A stretch of 64,000 nucleotides of DNA from Alphaproteobacteria bacterium (lineage in GTDB: Bacteria; Pseudomonadota; Alphaproteobacteria; JAVJVX01). The stretch is from NCBI GenBank assembly GCA_040220875.1, contig JAVJVX010000005.1, positions 434,001 to 498,000 of the forward strand, in the 5' to 3' direction. The notes under the pieces were generated by a model that was given only the letters and a program-made list of their open reading frames with translations, searched no databases and was not told the origin of the DNA. The position numbers and the translations under genes were made by a program. The first letter of the stretch is position 1. Every line of letters begins with the position of its first letter. Below are positions 18,115-26,674 of the stretch, in pieces.

Positions 18115-18257
18115 TCGGGCGCGCGGCAGCCGGGGTCGTGGCCGTCGTGCTGGCCCTCGCCATGCTCGGCGGGCTTGCGGGCTGCGGCAAGAAAGGAAGA
18201 CTGGAAGTCCCGCCGGACAGCGAGAAAGAGTATCCGAGGACCTATCCACATGGATGA
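18111..18257 (+). CDS. lptM: Small LptM/YifL-like lipoprotein
   Basis: A 48-residue gene: an N-terminal hydrophobic signal (residues 6-22), lipobox LAGC with the lipidated Cys25, and right after it the pattern [13 protein letters not shown], which matches the LxGCGxKGPLxxP motif of LptM, the lipoprotein that helps mature the LptD/LptE lipopolysaccharide translocon. It overlaps the argH stop (ATGA) and the lysA start, and sits in the usual argH - lipoprotein - lysA order of alphaproteobacteria. Function is inferred from motif and position. Confidence 0.85.
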   Translation: MIGRAAAGVVAVVLALAMLGGLAGCGKKGRLEVPPDSEKEYPRTYPHG

Positions 18258-19566
18258 GTTCGTCTACAGGGACGGCCAACTCATGGCCGAGGACGTTTCG
18301 CTCGCCCGCCTCGCGTCGGAGGTGGGCACGCCCTTCTACTGCTATTCGACGGCCGCGATCCGCCATGCCTACGGCGCGTTCGAAGAGGCGTTCCGGAACG
18401 ATCCGGTGACCCTGTGTTTTGCCGTTAAGGCGAATTCCAACCTGTCGGTGCTGCGCTTGCTGGCCGGGATGGGGGCGGGTGCCGACGTGGTTTCGGGGGG
18501 TGAGCTTGCCCGTGCGCTCGAGGCGGGGATGCTGCCCGAGCGGATCGTGTTTTCAGGCGTGGGTAAGACGCGGGCGGAAATCCGGCAGGCAATCGAAATC
18601 GGCGTGCTGCAGATCAACGTGGAATCGGTGCCCGAGCTGGAGGCGATTTCGGCGGTGGCGGAAGAGGCCGGCAAGTCGGTTGATATCGCCTTGCGCATCA
18701 ATCCTGATGTGGATGCACGGACTCACGCCAAGATCACCACAGGCATGCGTGAAAACAAATTTGGCATCACCATGGACCAGGCCATGGATGCCTACGCCGC
18801 GGCTATTGCGATGCCCGGCGTGCGCCCGGTGGGCGTCGCAGTCCATATCGGGTCCCAGCTTCTCGGGCTGGCCCCCTTTCGCCACGCCTTCACCCGGGTC
18901 GCGGATTTCGTCACGGCCCTGCGCGCTACCGGCCTGACGGTCTCGCGGGTCGATCTCGGCGGCGGACTCGGGGTGCGTTACGACGAGGCAGAAGACACAC
19001 CACCCGCAGTGGCGGCCTATGCCGATGTGGTCCGCACGACCATGGCCGATCTCGATTGCGAGATCGTGCTGGAGCCGGGCCGCGCCCTTGTCGGCAATGC
19101 CGGCGTGATGGTCACGCGCGTCGAGTATGTGAAGGAATCGGGCACCCGGAATTTCGTGATCGTGGACGCGGCCATGAACGATCTGCTTCGTCCGGCCCTG
19201 TACGACGCCTATCACGCCATCCAGCCGGTGAGCGCCCCTGCCGATCCCGCACACCTCAAGCCGGTGGATGTGGTGGGACCGGTCTGCGAGACGGGGGACG
19301 CCTTCGCCACCGGCCGACTCCTGCCCGAGACGGCAGCGGGTGATCTCCTGGCGATCCGGTCCGCCGGCGCCTATGGCGCGGTCATGGCCTCCAATTACAA
19401 CACGCGCCCGCGAGCACCCGAGATCCTGGTCGAGGGCGACAATTTCGCCATCATCCGGCCGCGCGAGGAGGTGGCCGATCTTCTCGCGGCTGACCGGTTT
19501 GCCCCCTGGCTGGAGGCCCGGCCTCGCCAGGCGGTGCCACCAAAGAAGGTCGCGGGGAAAGGCTGA
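18250..19566 (+). CDS. lysA: Diaminopimelate decarboxylase
   Basis: A 438-residue PLP enzyme making L-lysine from meso-diaminopimelate. PLP lysine in CFAVKANSNLSVL, HIGSQ, the glycine loop DLGGGLGVRY, EPGRALVGNAG and the substrate-binding CETGD (VCETGDAF) are all present. The ATG lies inside the lipoprotein gene (8-bp overlap). The stop overlaps the next gene start, so argH-lptM-lysA-DUF4175 reads as one operon. Confidence 0.97.
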   Translation: MDEFVYRDGQLMAEDVSLARLASEVGTPFYCYSTAAIRHAYGAFEEAFRNDPVTLCFAVKANSNLSVLRLLAGMGAGADVVSGGELARALEAGMLPERIVFSGVGKTRAEIRQAIEIGVLQINVESVPELEAISAVAEEAGKSVDIALRINPDVDARTHAKITTGMRENKFGITMDQAMDAYAAAIAMPGVRPVGVAVHIGSQLLGLAPFRHAFTRVADFVTALRATGLTVSRVDLGGGLGVRYDEAEDTPPAVAAYADVVRTTMADLDCEIVLEPGRALVGNAGVMVTRVEYVKESGTRNFVIVDAAMNDLLRPALYDAYHAIQPVSAPADPAHLKPVDVVGPVCETGDAFATGRLLPETAAGDLLAIRSAGAYGAVMASNYNTRPRAPEILVEGDNFAIIRPREEVADLLAADRFAPWLEARPRQAVPPKKVAGKG

Positions 19567-22205
19567 TGGCCCAGAAGCGGCGCGAGGGTGGGTTCGTGTC
19601 GCGCTTCGCGGGCGCGCTCGGCCAAGCGCGCGAGACATGGAAAACCGGCGATGCCCGGCCGGGCTACGCCCTGACGCTGGCGCTGGCCTGGCTGGCGGAA
19701 ATCTGGCAGCGCGCCTGGCCGCGCTTCTGGCCGGTCACGCTCGCCATCGGCGCCTTCCTCGCCGCCGCCCTTTATGGCGTGTTGGCCTGGCTGCCAACCT
19801 GGCTTCACGTCATCGTCCTGCTGCTTTACGGCGCCGGGCTGACGGTGCTGGTCTACAGGGTCGTGGCGACGATCCCCTGGCCGGACCTGGCGGCCGCCCG
19901 TCACCGCCTGGAACGCGAAAGCGGTCTCGCTCATCGCCCGCTCACCGCGCTGGCCGATACGCCGTTCGACACGGCGGGCGGCGATCGCGGGACTGAAGCG
20001 CTCTGGCGCCAGCACCAGGCAGCGGCGCGGGCGGCGCTTGGCCGGCTCAGGATCGGCCGGCCGCGGGCCAGCCTGGAAAAACAGGATCCCTATGGCCTCA
20101 GGGCCGTCCTCGCCTTCGCCCTCCTGATCGGCCTGATCGGCCTCGAAGCACCGGGCACGCGTCTGCTCAGCGGTTTCGCGCCGGGCCGCGAGGCGGGCGG
20201 CATCACTCCGTCCGAGGTCGCGCTCTGGATCACGCCGCCCGATTACAGTGGCGCGGCGCCCCTCTATCTGGGTGGACACAGGGCCCCGTCACGAAGCGCC
20301 GAGCCGCTGGAAGTGCTGGAGGGCAGCCGTCTTCTCGCCCATGTCACCGGCGGTTCCGGGCAACCGCAACTGGAGGTGGACCAGGCCCGGCTCGATTTCG
20401 AGTCCCTCGGCGGCTCGAGCTACCAGCTCGAAACGCGCCTTGACGGCGGCACCTCTCTCGTCATCCGCCAGGGCGGCCGCGTTCTCTTCGAGCGCCTCCT
20501 CCTGATCGACGCCGATACCCCGCCCGAGATCGTCTTCGCCGAGCGTCCGCTGCCAACCGGGCGCAAGGCGCTCAAGGTCAGTTTCGAGGCGCGTGACGAT
20601 TTCGGCGTCGCCGATGTCCGGGCGCGGATCGAACGTGCGGACAAGATCACGGGAGAAAAACTCGTTCTCGACCTCCCGATCAATAATCCGCACGAGGCCG
20701 ATGTGACGGGTACCGGCTACCACGACCTGACGTCCCATCCCTGGGCCGGGCTGCCAACCAAGATTCGTCTCATCGCGCGCGACGGGAAAAAACAGCAGGG
20801 CGTGAGCGCGCCTGAACTTGTCGTGCTGCCCGAGCGAATTTTTCGCCATCCCGTGGCCCGCGCCATCGTCGAGCAGCGCAAACGCCTCGTGACCTCGCCC
20901 AAAGACGCGCAATCCATCGCGGGCGCGCTCGAAACCATCGCCAGCGCGCCCGAGGAGTACGGGAACGACAGCGTCGTCAGCCTGTCCCTGAGTGCGGCGC
21001 GCGCCCGGCTCCTGCGTAACCCCGGGGCCGAGACACGCCAGGAAATCATGCGACTCCTCTGGGACGCGGCGCTCCGGATCGAGGAGGGCGAAGTCGGCAG
21101 CGCCGAACAACGCCTGCGCGAGGCACGCGAGCGGCTTCAGGAGGCGCTGGCTGACGAAACCGTCACGCCCGAGACCCTCGATCAGTTGATGGACGAATTG
21201 AAGAACGCGCTCGACAATTATCTCACGACCCTGGCCAGGACACAGTCCGGCCAGGGGGCGCAACCGGGCGCATCGGCCCTGGCCGACGAGGGCGAGACCA
21301 TCCGGCCGGAAGATCTCCAGCGCATGATGGAGCAGATCCAGAACCTGTCACGCACCGGCGCGCGCGAGGCGGCGGCCAAAATGCTCGCGCAGCTTCAGGA
21401 TATTCTGGAAAACCTGCGAACGGCCGACGCCGCGTCCGAGGGACCGCTCGAGCGCTTCGCCGGCGAGGCGCTGAAACGGCTTGAGGGGCTGACCCGCCGC
21501 CAGCAGGAACTGATGGACGAAAATTTCCGCGCCCAGCAGGAGAATTCCCCCGGCGCGCCATTCGAAACGCCACCTGGCGTGCCGCCCGGAACCGGCGCCT
21601 TTCCGCCCTTCGACACGCCCCTCGGTCAACGGTTTGCCGAGCGGTTTCGCGACGGTTTCGCCGACCCCTACGGCCAGCCCGGCAACCAGCCGCCGGAGGA
21701 TGCGGGCGAGCCGGGCGGCGACGGGGCCGGCGGCACACCCGATCCCGAGGCCGCGGCCGCTCAGGAGAATCTGCGTCGCCAGCTTGGCGATTTCATGCGC
21801 CAACTCGGCGAACGCGCAGGCGAAATCCCGGAAAGTCTCGGTCGGGCGGAACGATCCATGCGGGGCGCCGGCGAGGCGCTTGGCGCGGGTGAGCGCCAAC
21901 CGGCACTGGACCAGCAGGGCCAGGCGCTGGACCAGCTTCGCACGGGGGCCGAGGAACTGAGGGAAGCGCTCAACCGCCAGCTCGCCGAACAGGGTCAGGG
22001 CCGGGCCGGCGACGGCCAGGACGAGGGTTATGGCGGCGGCGCCGGCAGCGTGGCGAGCAGCGAGGGGGAGGATGTCGAAATCCCCGAAGAGGCTGAGGTC
22101 CAGCGCGCCTGGCAGATCCTGCAGGAGCTTCGCCGACGCGCGGGCGACCGCACGCGGCCCGAGGAGGAGCGCGAGTATCTCGACCGCCTCCTGACGCCTT
22201 TCTGA
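19566..22205 (+). CDS. TIGR02302/DUF4175 family membrane protein
   Basis: An 879-residue protein: two or three N-terminal membrane helices (about 55-105, and about 175-190), a periplasmic beta-rich middle part (ALWITPPDYSGAAPLYLGG, then a domain around LIRQGGRVLFERLLLIDADTPPEIVF) and a long glutamine/glutamate-rich coiled-coil C-terminal half (DLQRMMEQIQNLSRTGAREAAAKMLAQLQDIL and similar). This architecture is that of the alphaproteobacterial TIGR02302 family, whose function is unknown. Follows lysA with a 1-bp overlap. Confidence 0.9.
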   Translation: MAQKRREGGFVSRFAGALGQARETWKTGDARPGYALTLALAWLAEIWQRAWPRFWPVTLAIGAFLAAALYGVLAWLPTWLHVIVLLLYGAGLTVLVYRVVATIPWPDLAAARHRLERESGLAHRPLTALADTPFDTAGGDRGTEALWRQHQAAARAALGRLRIGRPRASLEKQDPYGLRAVLAFALLIGLIGLEAPGTRLLSGFAPGREAGGITPSEVALWITPPDYSGAAPLYLGGHRAPSRSAEPLEVLEGSRLLAHVTGGSGQPQLEVDQARLDFESLGGSSYQLETRLDGGTSLVIRQGGRVLFERLLLIDADTPPEIVFAERPLPTGRKALKVSFEARDDFGVADVRARIERADKITGEKLVLDLPINNPHEADVTGTGYHDLTSHPWAGLPTKIRLIARDGKKQQGVSAPELVVLPERIFRHPVARAIVEQRKRLVTSPKDAQSIAGALETIASAPEEYGNDSVVSLSLSAARARLLRNPGAETRQEIMRLLWDAALRIEEGEVGSAEQRLREARERLQEALADETVTPETLDQLMDELKNALDNYLTTLARTQSGQGAQPGASALADEGETIRPEDLQRMMEQIQNLSRTGAREAAAKMLAQLQDILENLRTADAASEGPLERFAGEALKRLEGLTRRQQELMDENFRAQQENSPGAPFETPPGVPPGTGAFPPFDTPLGQRFAERFRDGFADPYGQPGNQPPEDAGEPGGDGAGGTPDPEAAAAQENLRRQLGDFMRQLGERAGEIPESLGRAERSMRGAGEALGAGERQPALDQQGQALDQLRTGAEELREALNRQLAEQGQGRAGDGQDEGYGGGAGSVASSEGEDVEIPEEAEVQRAWQILQELRRRAGDRTRPEEEREYLDRLLTPF

Positions 22206-22217
22206 AGTGCCGTGCGG

Positions 22218-22574
22218 TCAGGCCAGCGCCGTGGCGATGGTCGCTTCCAGCGTTTCGAGTGTAAAGGGCTTGGCCAGGAGCCCCTGGATAAGCGCATCCA
22301 GATTATGCGCGCGCTCGCGTTCCTCTGCGTAGCCGCTCATCAGGATAATCCGGATCCGGGGATGGTCGTTGGACGCCTTGAGGGCAAGGGAGATGCCATC
22401 CATCTCGGGCATGGCAATGTCGGTCAGCAGCACGTCGAAGGGCCGGCGCGACATCCGATCGAGGGCCGCGTAGGCGTCGTTCACAAAGGCCGGTTCGTGG
22501 CCCGCTTTTTCCAGTCCGCGCCGGATGAATTCGCCGAGGGTGGCGTCATCATCCACGATCAGGATCTTTGCCAT
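22218..22574 (-). CDS. cpdR: CpdR-like single-domain response regulator
   Basis: A 118-residue receiver domain: acidic pocket VDDD, phosphoacceptor Asp in LLTDIAMPEMDG, conserved MSGYAEE and LAKPF. Length and the alanine-rich end ATIATALA match CpdR, which in Caulobacter primes the ClpXP protease for substrates such as cell-cycle regulators and is controlled by the CckA-ChpT relay. Placement next to DUF4175 and a zinc-ribbon gene supports the call. Its stop is 12 bp from the DUF4175 stop (convergent). Confidence 0.85.
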   Translation of the reverse strand: MAKILIVDDDATLGEFIRRGLEKAGHEPAFVNDAYAALDRMSRRPFDVLLTDIAMPEMDGISLALKASNDHPRIRIILMSGYAEERERAHNLDALIQGLLAKPFTLETLEATIATALA

Positions 22575-22588
22575 ACCCCGGACCCGGC

Positions 22589-23293
22589 CTATTTCGCCGC
22601 GACGAGATAGAAGGTGAGATTGGCCGCGCCGGCCGGCGGATTCTCGAGCGCCGAGGAGAAGTCGGCCGCTTCGCCCGGTAGCAGGCGCGTGTTCGCGACG
22701 CTGACCGTCCATTCCCGAATAGCGCGGCCGGTCTCATCCTGGACCACGACACGCAACAACGGGGGGCGGCGGACCGCGCCGGAATTGTTGATAAGCTGCC
22801 CCGAAACTTCGAGCGCCGGCGCGCCATTCACTTCCGTGTGACGGGTCGACACGTCGCGCAGTTCGAAACCGTCCGTCGTAACCTGATTGCTGAGACCGAG
22901 GGCGGCATACGCACGCTCGGCCTGAGGCCAGTTGGCGACAATCCCGTCCTGGAGGAAAAAGAGACCGGCCACGAGGCCGAGCACCGTGACGGCCAGAAGC
23001 ACCCAGCCGGCGGTCATGGCGCCCGCGCTTTTATCGGCCTTGAGGAACGGCGGCTCATCGGGCATGGCGCCGCGGGCGCGCCGCCCGGCGGGGACGATTT
23101 CGCGATCCGCCCGGCGGTCGAGATCAAGATCCGCCGCCGCCTGTTCCGCCGCCGCCGCGCCCTCGCCCCCGTCCGGGGGCGTGTAACGCCAGACATGCTG
23201 GCATCGTCCGCATTTCAGGCGGCGGCCCGACGGACCCACGGCGCGTTCGTCGAGACGGAATCTCGTCTGGCAGGCGGGGCAGGTAACAATCAT
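22589..23293 (-). CDS. MJ0042 zinc-ribbon / DUF3426 membrane protein
   Basis: A 234-residue protein. The N-terminus is the MJ0042 zinc finger MIVTCPACQTRFRLDERAVG...LKCGRCQHVW (two CxxC pairs), followed by an acidic linker, one membrane helix (about 100-120) and an exported DUF3426-like domain (VSGQLINNSG...RVVVQDETGRAI). Function unknown. Probably co-transcribed with the cpdR-like gene 15 bp downstream; divergent from ftsE. Confidence 0.88.
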   Translation of the reverse strand: MIVTCPACQTRFRLDERAVGPSGRRLKCGRCQHVWRYTPPDGGEGAAAAEQAAADLDLDRRADREIVPAGRRARGAMPDEPPFLKADKSAGAMTAGWVLLAVTVLGLVAGLFFLQDGIVANWPQAERAYAALGLSNQVTTDGFELRDVSTRHTEVNGAPALEVSGQLINNSGAVRRPPLLRVVVQDETGRAIREWTVSVANTRLLPGEAADFSSALENPPAGAANLTFYLVAAK

Positions 23294-23516
23294 GATACTT
23301 TCCAGGAAGCCCCCGGATTTATAAGGAGAAGCCCCTTGGCGCGCAAGCGCGCCCCGGCGCCGGGCGCGCGACGCTGCATTGCCGCGACCTCCGTCCCGTG
23401 CGATCTTCCTTCCCGCTGGCGCCCCGGGCCGGCGGGCCCTGCCCGGAAACGGCCATCCGCACGGGGCAAAAGGGGTGGCGGGCCTGAGGAACAACTGGCG
23501 GTGAGTGACATCATCC

Positions 23517-24194
23517 ATGGTTCGGTTTGAAAATGTCGGCATGCGCTATGGCACCGGGCCGGAGATCCTGCGCGACATTTCCTTCACCCTGGAGCCGGGC
23601 TCGTTCCGCTATCTGACCGGCGCCAGCGGCGCCGGCAAATCCTCGCTCCTCAAGCTGATGTATCTGGCCCGACGGCCGACGCGCGGCCTGATCACCCTGT
23701 TTGACCGGGATATCGCCACTGTACCGCGCGACGACTTTCCGCTTCTGCGCCGCCGGATCGGCGTGGTCTTTCAGAACTTCCGCCTCATCGACCATCTGAC
23801 CGCGATGGACAACGTGGCCCTGCCGCTTCGGATCGCGGGGGCCTCGGCAAAGCAGGTGCATGACCATGTGTGCGAATTGCTGCGCTGGGTCGGGCTCGGT
23901 GACCGGATCGACGCGAAGCCCCGCACGCTTTCGGGCGGAGAAAAACAGCGGGTTGCAATTGCCCGGGCGATCATCGCCCGGCCCCGCCTGCTGCTGGCTG
24001 ATGAGCCCACCGGCAATGTCGATTCGGCGATCGCCGATCGGCTCATGTTCCTTTTCGAGGAACTCAACAAGACCGGCACCACAGTGGTGATCGCCACGCA
24101 TAATCTGCAACTGGTCAAGAACTTCGCTCATCCCTGCCTGCATCTCGAAAACGGTGTGCTCGACGAAACCGGCGCGGACGGAGCGAGGGTTTGA
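23517..24194 (+). CDS. ftsE: Cell division ATP-binding protein FtsE
   Basis: A 225-residue ABC ATPase: Walker [11 protein letters not shown]-loop region [12 protein letters not shown], signature [15 protein letters not shown], Walker [11 protein letters not shown] and the switch His in ATHN. With FtsX it controls periplasmic peptidoglycan hydrolases at the septum. A GTG four codons upstream is an alternative start. The last bases overlap the ftsX start. Confidence 0.95.
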   Translation: MVRFENVGMRYGTGPEILRDISFTLEPGSFRYLTGASGAGKSSLLKLMYLARRPTRGLITLFDRDIATVPRDDFPLLRRRIGVVFQNFRLIDHLTAMDNVALPLRIAGASAKQVHDHVCELLRWVGLGDRIDAKPRTLSGGEKQRVAIARAIIARPRLLLADEPTGNVDSAIADRLMFLFEELNKTGTTVVIATHNLQLVKNFAHPCLHLENGVLDETGADGARV

Positions 24195-25099
24195 CCTCAT
24201 TCATCAAAAAATTCTGGACGCGCCGGCTGGACCTGCCGCTTGCGAGCGATCCGTCCAGCCGCTTTCTGCCCTGGATCATCGCGTTCACGGTTTTCCTCGC
24301 CACCCTGGCCCTCGCCCTCATGCTTGCCATCGCCGGCGTCATAGACCAGTGGGAAACCGATCTGGAAGGCACGATCACGGTCGAGATCCCGGCCACGACA
24401 CCGGAGCGGGCCGCGCAGCAGGCGGAGATGGCGGCCGCCGCCCTCGTGCTGCTTGAGGAAATCCCCGGCATCGACAAGGCCGAGCCGCTTTCGGCAGAAA
24501 AGGTCATGGCGTTGCTCGAACCATGGCTCGGACGCGCCGGGCTGGTGGACGAACTGCCGCTTCCCATGCTGATCGATGTCACGCTCGATGATGCCCGCGC
24601 ACTGGACCTGACAGCGCTGCAGATCCGGCTTCACGAAATCAGTCCCGGCATCACGCTGGACGATCATGGAATCTGGTTCGGTCGGCTGATCCGTGCCGCA
24701 CGCGCGGCCGGCGCGCTGGCCTTTGTTATCTTCGCCCTTGTCCAGACGGCCGCGGTCCTGGTGGTGGTATTTGCCACCCGGACGGCGCTGGACGTCCACC
24801 GTGATGTGATCGATCTTATGCACCTCATGGGCGCGACGGACAGCTATATCGCCGACCAGTTCCAGCACCATGCCCTGACCCTCGGCGCGAAAGGGGGGCT
24901 GATCGGGCTTGGCGTGGCGCTCGTCGCGCTCGTCGCGCTGCAATTCGGGGTCAGCGTCTCCGGCGCGGCATTCATGCCCGCCCTGTCGCTCGAGCCCCCG
25001 CACTGGCTGCTGCTTGCCACCCTGCCGCTCGTCAGCGCAGGCACGGCCATGATCTCGGCCCGGCTTACAGTGCGCCGGGCATTGGCGCGGCTTCCGTGA
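24191..25099 (+). CDS. ftsX: Cell division protein FtsX
   Basis: A 302-residue membrane subunit: cytosolic N-terminus, first helix (about 28-48), a periplasmic loop (about 50-165) that contacts hydrolase activators, then three helices (about 175-195, 225-250, 275-295) with VFATRTALDVHRDVIDLMHLMGATDSYIADQF. Start is TTG inside the end of ftsE with a GCGAGGG ribosome site. The stop overlaps the next gene (GTGA). Confidence 0.93.
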   Translation: MTSFIKKFWTRRLDLPLASDPSSRFLPWIIAFTVFLATLALALMLAIAGVIDQWETDLEGTITVEIPATTPERAAQQAEMAAAALVLLEEIPGIDKAEPLSAEKVMALLEPWLGRAGLVDELPLPMLIDVTLDDARALDLTALQIRLHEISPGITLDDHGIWFGRLIRAARAAGALAFVIFALVQTAAVLVVVFATRTALDVHRDVIDLMHLMGATDSYIADQFQHHALTLGAKGGLIGLGVALVALVALQFGVSVSGAAFMPALSLEPPHWLLLATLPLVSAGTAMISARLTVRRALARLP

Positions 25100-25764
25100 G
25101 CCGGATGTCGAGGCTGGTCCTGCTCACGGGGCTGGCGGCGATCGCGCTGTGGGCCGGCGGGCTCGCGTTTTTCGCGAGCCGGCTGCCGGCCGCGCCAGAT
25201 CCGGCCGATCGGGTGGGGCCCCTGTCGGACCGGGACGCCATCGTCGTGCTTACCGGCGGGCCCGACCGGATCGAGGCCGCGATCGAGCTTCTCAACCGGC
25301 GGGACGGCAAGTGGCTGCTGGTTTCGGGCGTGGGGCCAGGCTACGACATCGGCAACGTTCTCAGCCTGACGGAGAACGGCCTGCCGTCCGACGCGCGGAT
25401 CAAGCTGGACCGCCTGGCCACCGACACGATAGGCAATGCGCGCGAAACAAGGAGATGGATGGACACTCATGGCCTCGAAAGACTGGTCCTCGTCACGGCG
25501 GCCTATCACATGCCGCGCAGCCTGTATGAATTTCACGCCGTCATGCCCGGCAAGGCCATCGTGCCGTATCCGGTCTTTCCCGGCGGCTATGATCCCGCTG
25601 CCTGGTGGGACTGGAAAAACACCGGTCGCTTCATTGTGAGCGAATTCCATAAATATCTTCTGGCACGGCTGCGCGGCGGACTCTCGCGCCACGCCCCCGC
25701 CTCCCCGGACCGCCCCGCCTCCGCCCCTGGCAATAACCTGGCCCGGAGTGGTGCCGGATCATGA
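25096..25764 (+). CDS. YdcF/ElyC family (DUF218) protein
   Basis: A 222-residue protein with an N-terminal membrane helix and a DUF218 domain: AIVVLTGGPDRIEAAIELL, LLVSGVG, DTIGNARETRRWM and LVLVTAAYHMPRSLYEF. The family acts in cell-envelope metabolism (E. coli ElyC affects peptidoglycan and enterobacterial common antigen). GTG start overlapping ftsX; the ftsE-ftsX-ydcF-plsC string is a typical alphaproteobacterial operon. Confidence 0.9.
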   Translation: MSRMSRLVLLTGLAAIALWAGGLAFFASRLPAAPDPADRVGPLSDRDAIVVLTGGPDRIEAAIELLNRRDGKWLLVSGVGPGYDIGNVLSLTENGLPSDARIKLDRLATDTIGNARETRRWMDTHGLERLVLVTAAYHMPRSLYEFHAVMPGKAIVPYPVFPGGYDPAAWWDWKNTGRFIVSEFHKYLLARLRGGLSRHAPASPDRPASAPGNNLARSGAGS

Positions 25765-26516
25765 TCTGGTGTCGCTCGCTTCTTTTTCAGGCCTATTTCT
25801 ACGGCCTTACGGCAGTCCTGGCCTTGACGGCGACCCCGGCCATCCTGTTCGGCCGCGGCGCGGTGGAGCGTGTCACCCGTCTCTGGGCGCGCGGCGTGCT
25901 CCTTGGCCTCAAGATCATCTGCCGGCTGGATTTCGAGTTTCGCGGTCTCGATCGCCTGCCGCCCCGTCCCTATCTCGTCGCGGCCAAGCATCAATCGGCC
26001 TGGGATACGGTCGTTTTCGCGCTCGCCATTCCGGGGTCGGTCTATGTGCTGAAGGCAGAGTTGCTCCACATACCCTTCTACGGCTGGGCCTGCCGGCGCC
26101 TCGGCCATATCCCGGTCGACCGCAGGGGCGGCGCCGGCGCCATGCGCGGGCTTCTGCGCCGGGCCGCGCGGACGGTCGAACGGGGCGACCCGATCGTGAT
26201 CTTTCCCGAGGGCACGCGGGTGGCGCCCGGCGAGACACGCCGCTACCAGCCCGGTGTCAGCGCACTTTACGCCCATCTCGATATCCCGGTGGTGCCGGTC
26301 GGGCTGAACTCGGGCCTGTTCTGGCCCAGGCGAAGCTTCCTGCGCCACCCCGGGAAGATCGTCCTGGAGATCGGTCAGCCGATCGAGGCGGGGCTGGCGC
26401 GCAAGACTTTCTCGGCCCGGCTTGAGGCCGAGATCGAGGCTATCACCCGCCGGCTCGAGGCCGAGGCGGGTTTTCCCGCCCCGCCGGCAAAAGAAAACCG
26501 GGAATCCCGGGGATAA
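25761..26516 (+). CDS. plsC: 1-acyl-sn-glycerol-3-phosphate acyltransferase
   Basis: A 251-residue inner-membrane enzyme that acylates lysophosphatidic acid to phosphatidic acid. The catalytic block I is KHQSAWDT (HxxxxD with Gln after His), the phosphate-binding block is VIFPEGTRVAPGE, and the N-terminus is hydrophobic. Overlaps ydcF by 4 bp and ends the operon at an intrinsic terminator. Confidence 0.94.
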   Translation: MIWCRSLLFQAYFYGLTAVLALTATPAILFGRGAVERVTRLWARGVLLGLKIICRLDFEFRGLDRLPPRPYLVAAKHQSAWDTVVFALAIPGSVYVLKAELLHIPFYGWACRRLGHIPVDRRGGAGAMRGLLRRAARTVERGDPIVIFPEGTRVAPGETRRYQPGVSALYAHLDIPVVPVGLNSGLFWPRRSFLRHPGKIVLEIGQPIEAGLARKTFSARLEAEIEAITRRLEAEAGFPAPPAKENRESRG

Positions 26517-26533
26517 TCTGAAATTATCCTTTT
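26511..26533 (+). terminator. Intrinsic terminator after plsC
   Basis: GGATAAT-CTGAA-ATTATCC followed by TTTT; the 5' arm includes the plsC stop codon. Confidence 0.6.
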
Positions 26534-26580
26534 CAACAGCCGGTTAATTCCCACCTATCAGGGGATCCGGCTGTGGAAAA
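26530..26580. promoter_or_regulatory. Inverted repeat with DnaA-box-like ends upstream of nrdJ
   Basis: TTTTCAACAGCCGG and CCGGCTGTGGAAAA are reverse complements but for one base, 23 bp apart. The right arm ends in TGTGGAAAA, which fits the DnaA consensus TTWTNCACA read on the minus strand. A further palindrome GAACATTGTTC lies at 26608-26618. These sit in the 158-bp gap before nrdJ and are good operator candidates; the factor is unknown. Confidence 0.5.
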
Positions 26581-26674
26581 ATGGCGCGGAAATCCGGGAC
26601 AAAACAAGAACATTGTTCCCCGGTGCCAACCGCCCTAGACTCCCGGCCCCCGAAAGCGCGCAGGACCCGACGAC

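Noticed and set aside
26534-26674. Cobalamin riboswitch before nrdJ
   Set aside because: No B12-box-like sequence; the gap is too short for the full aptamer.
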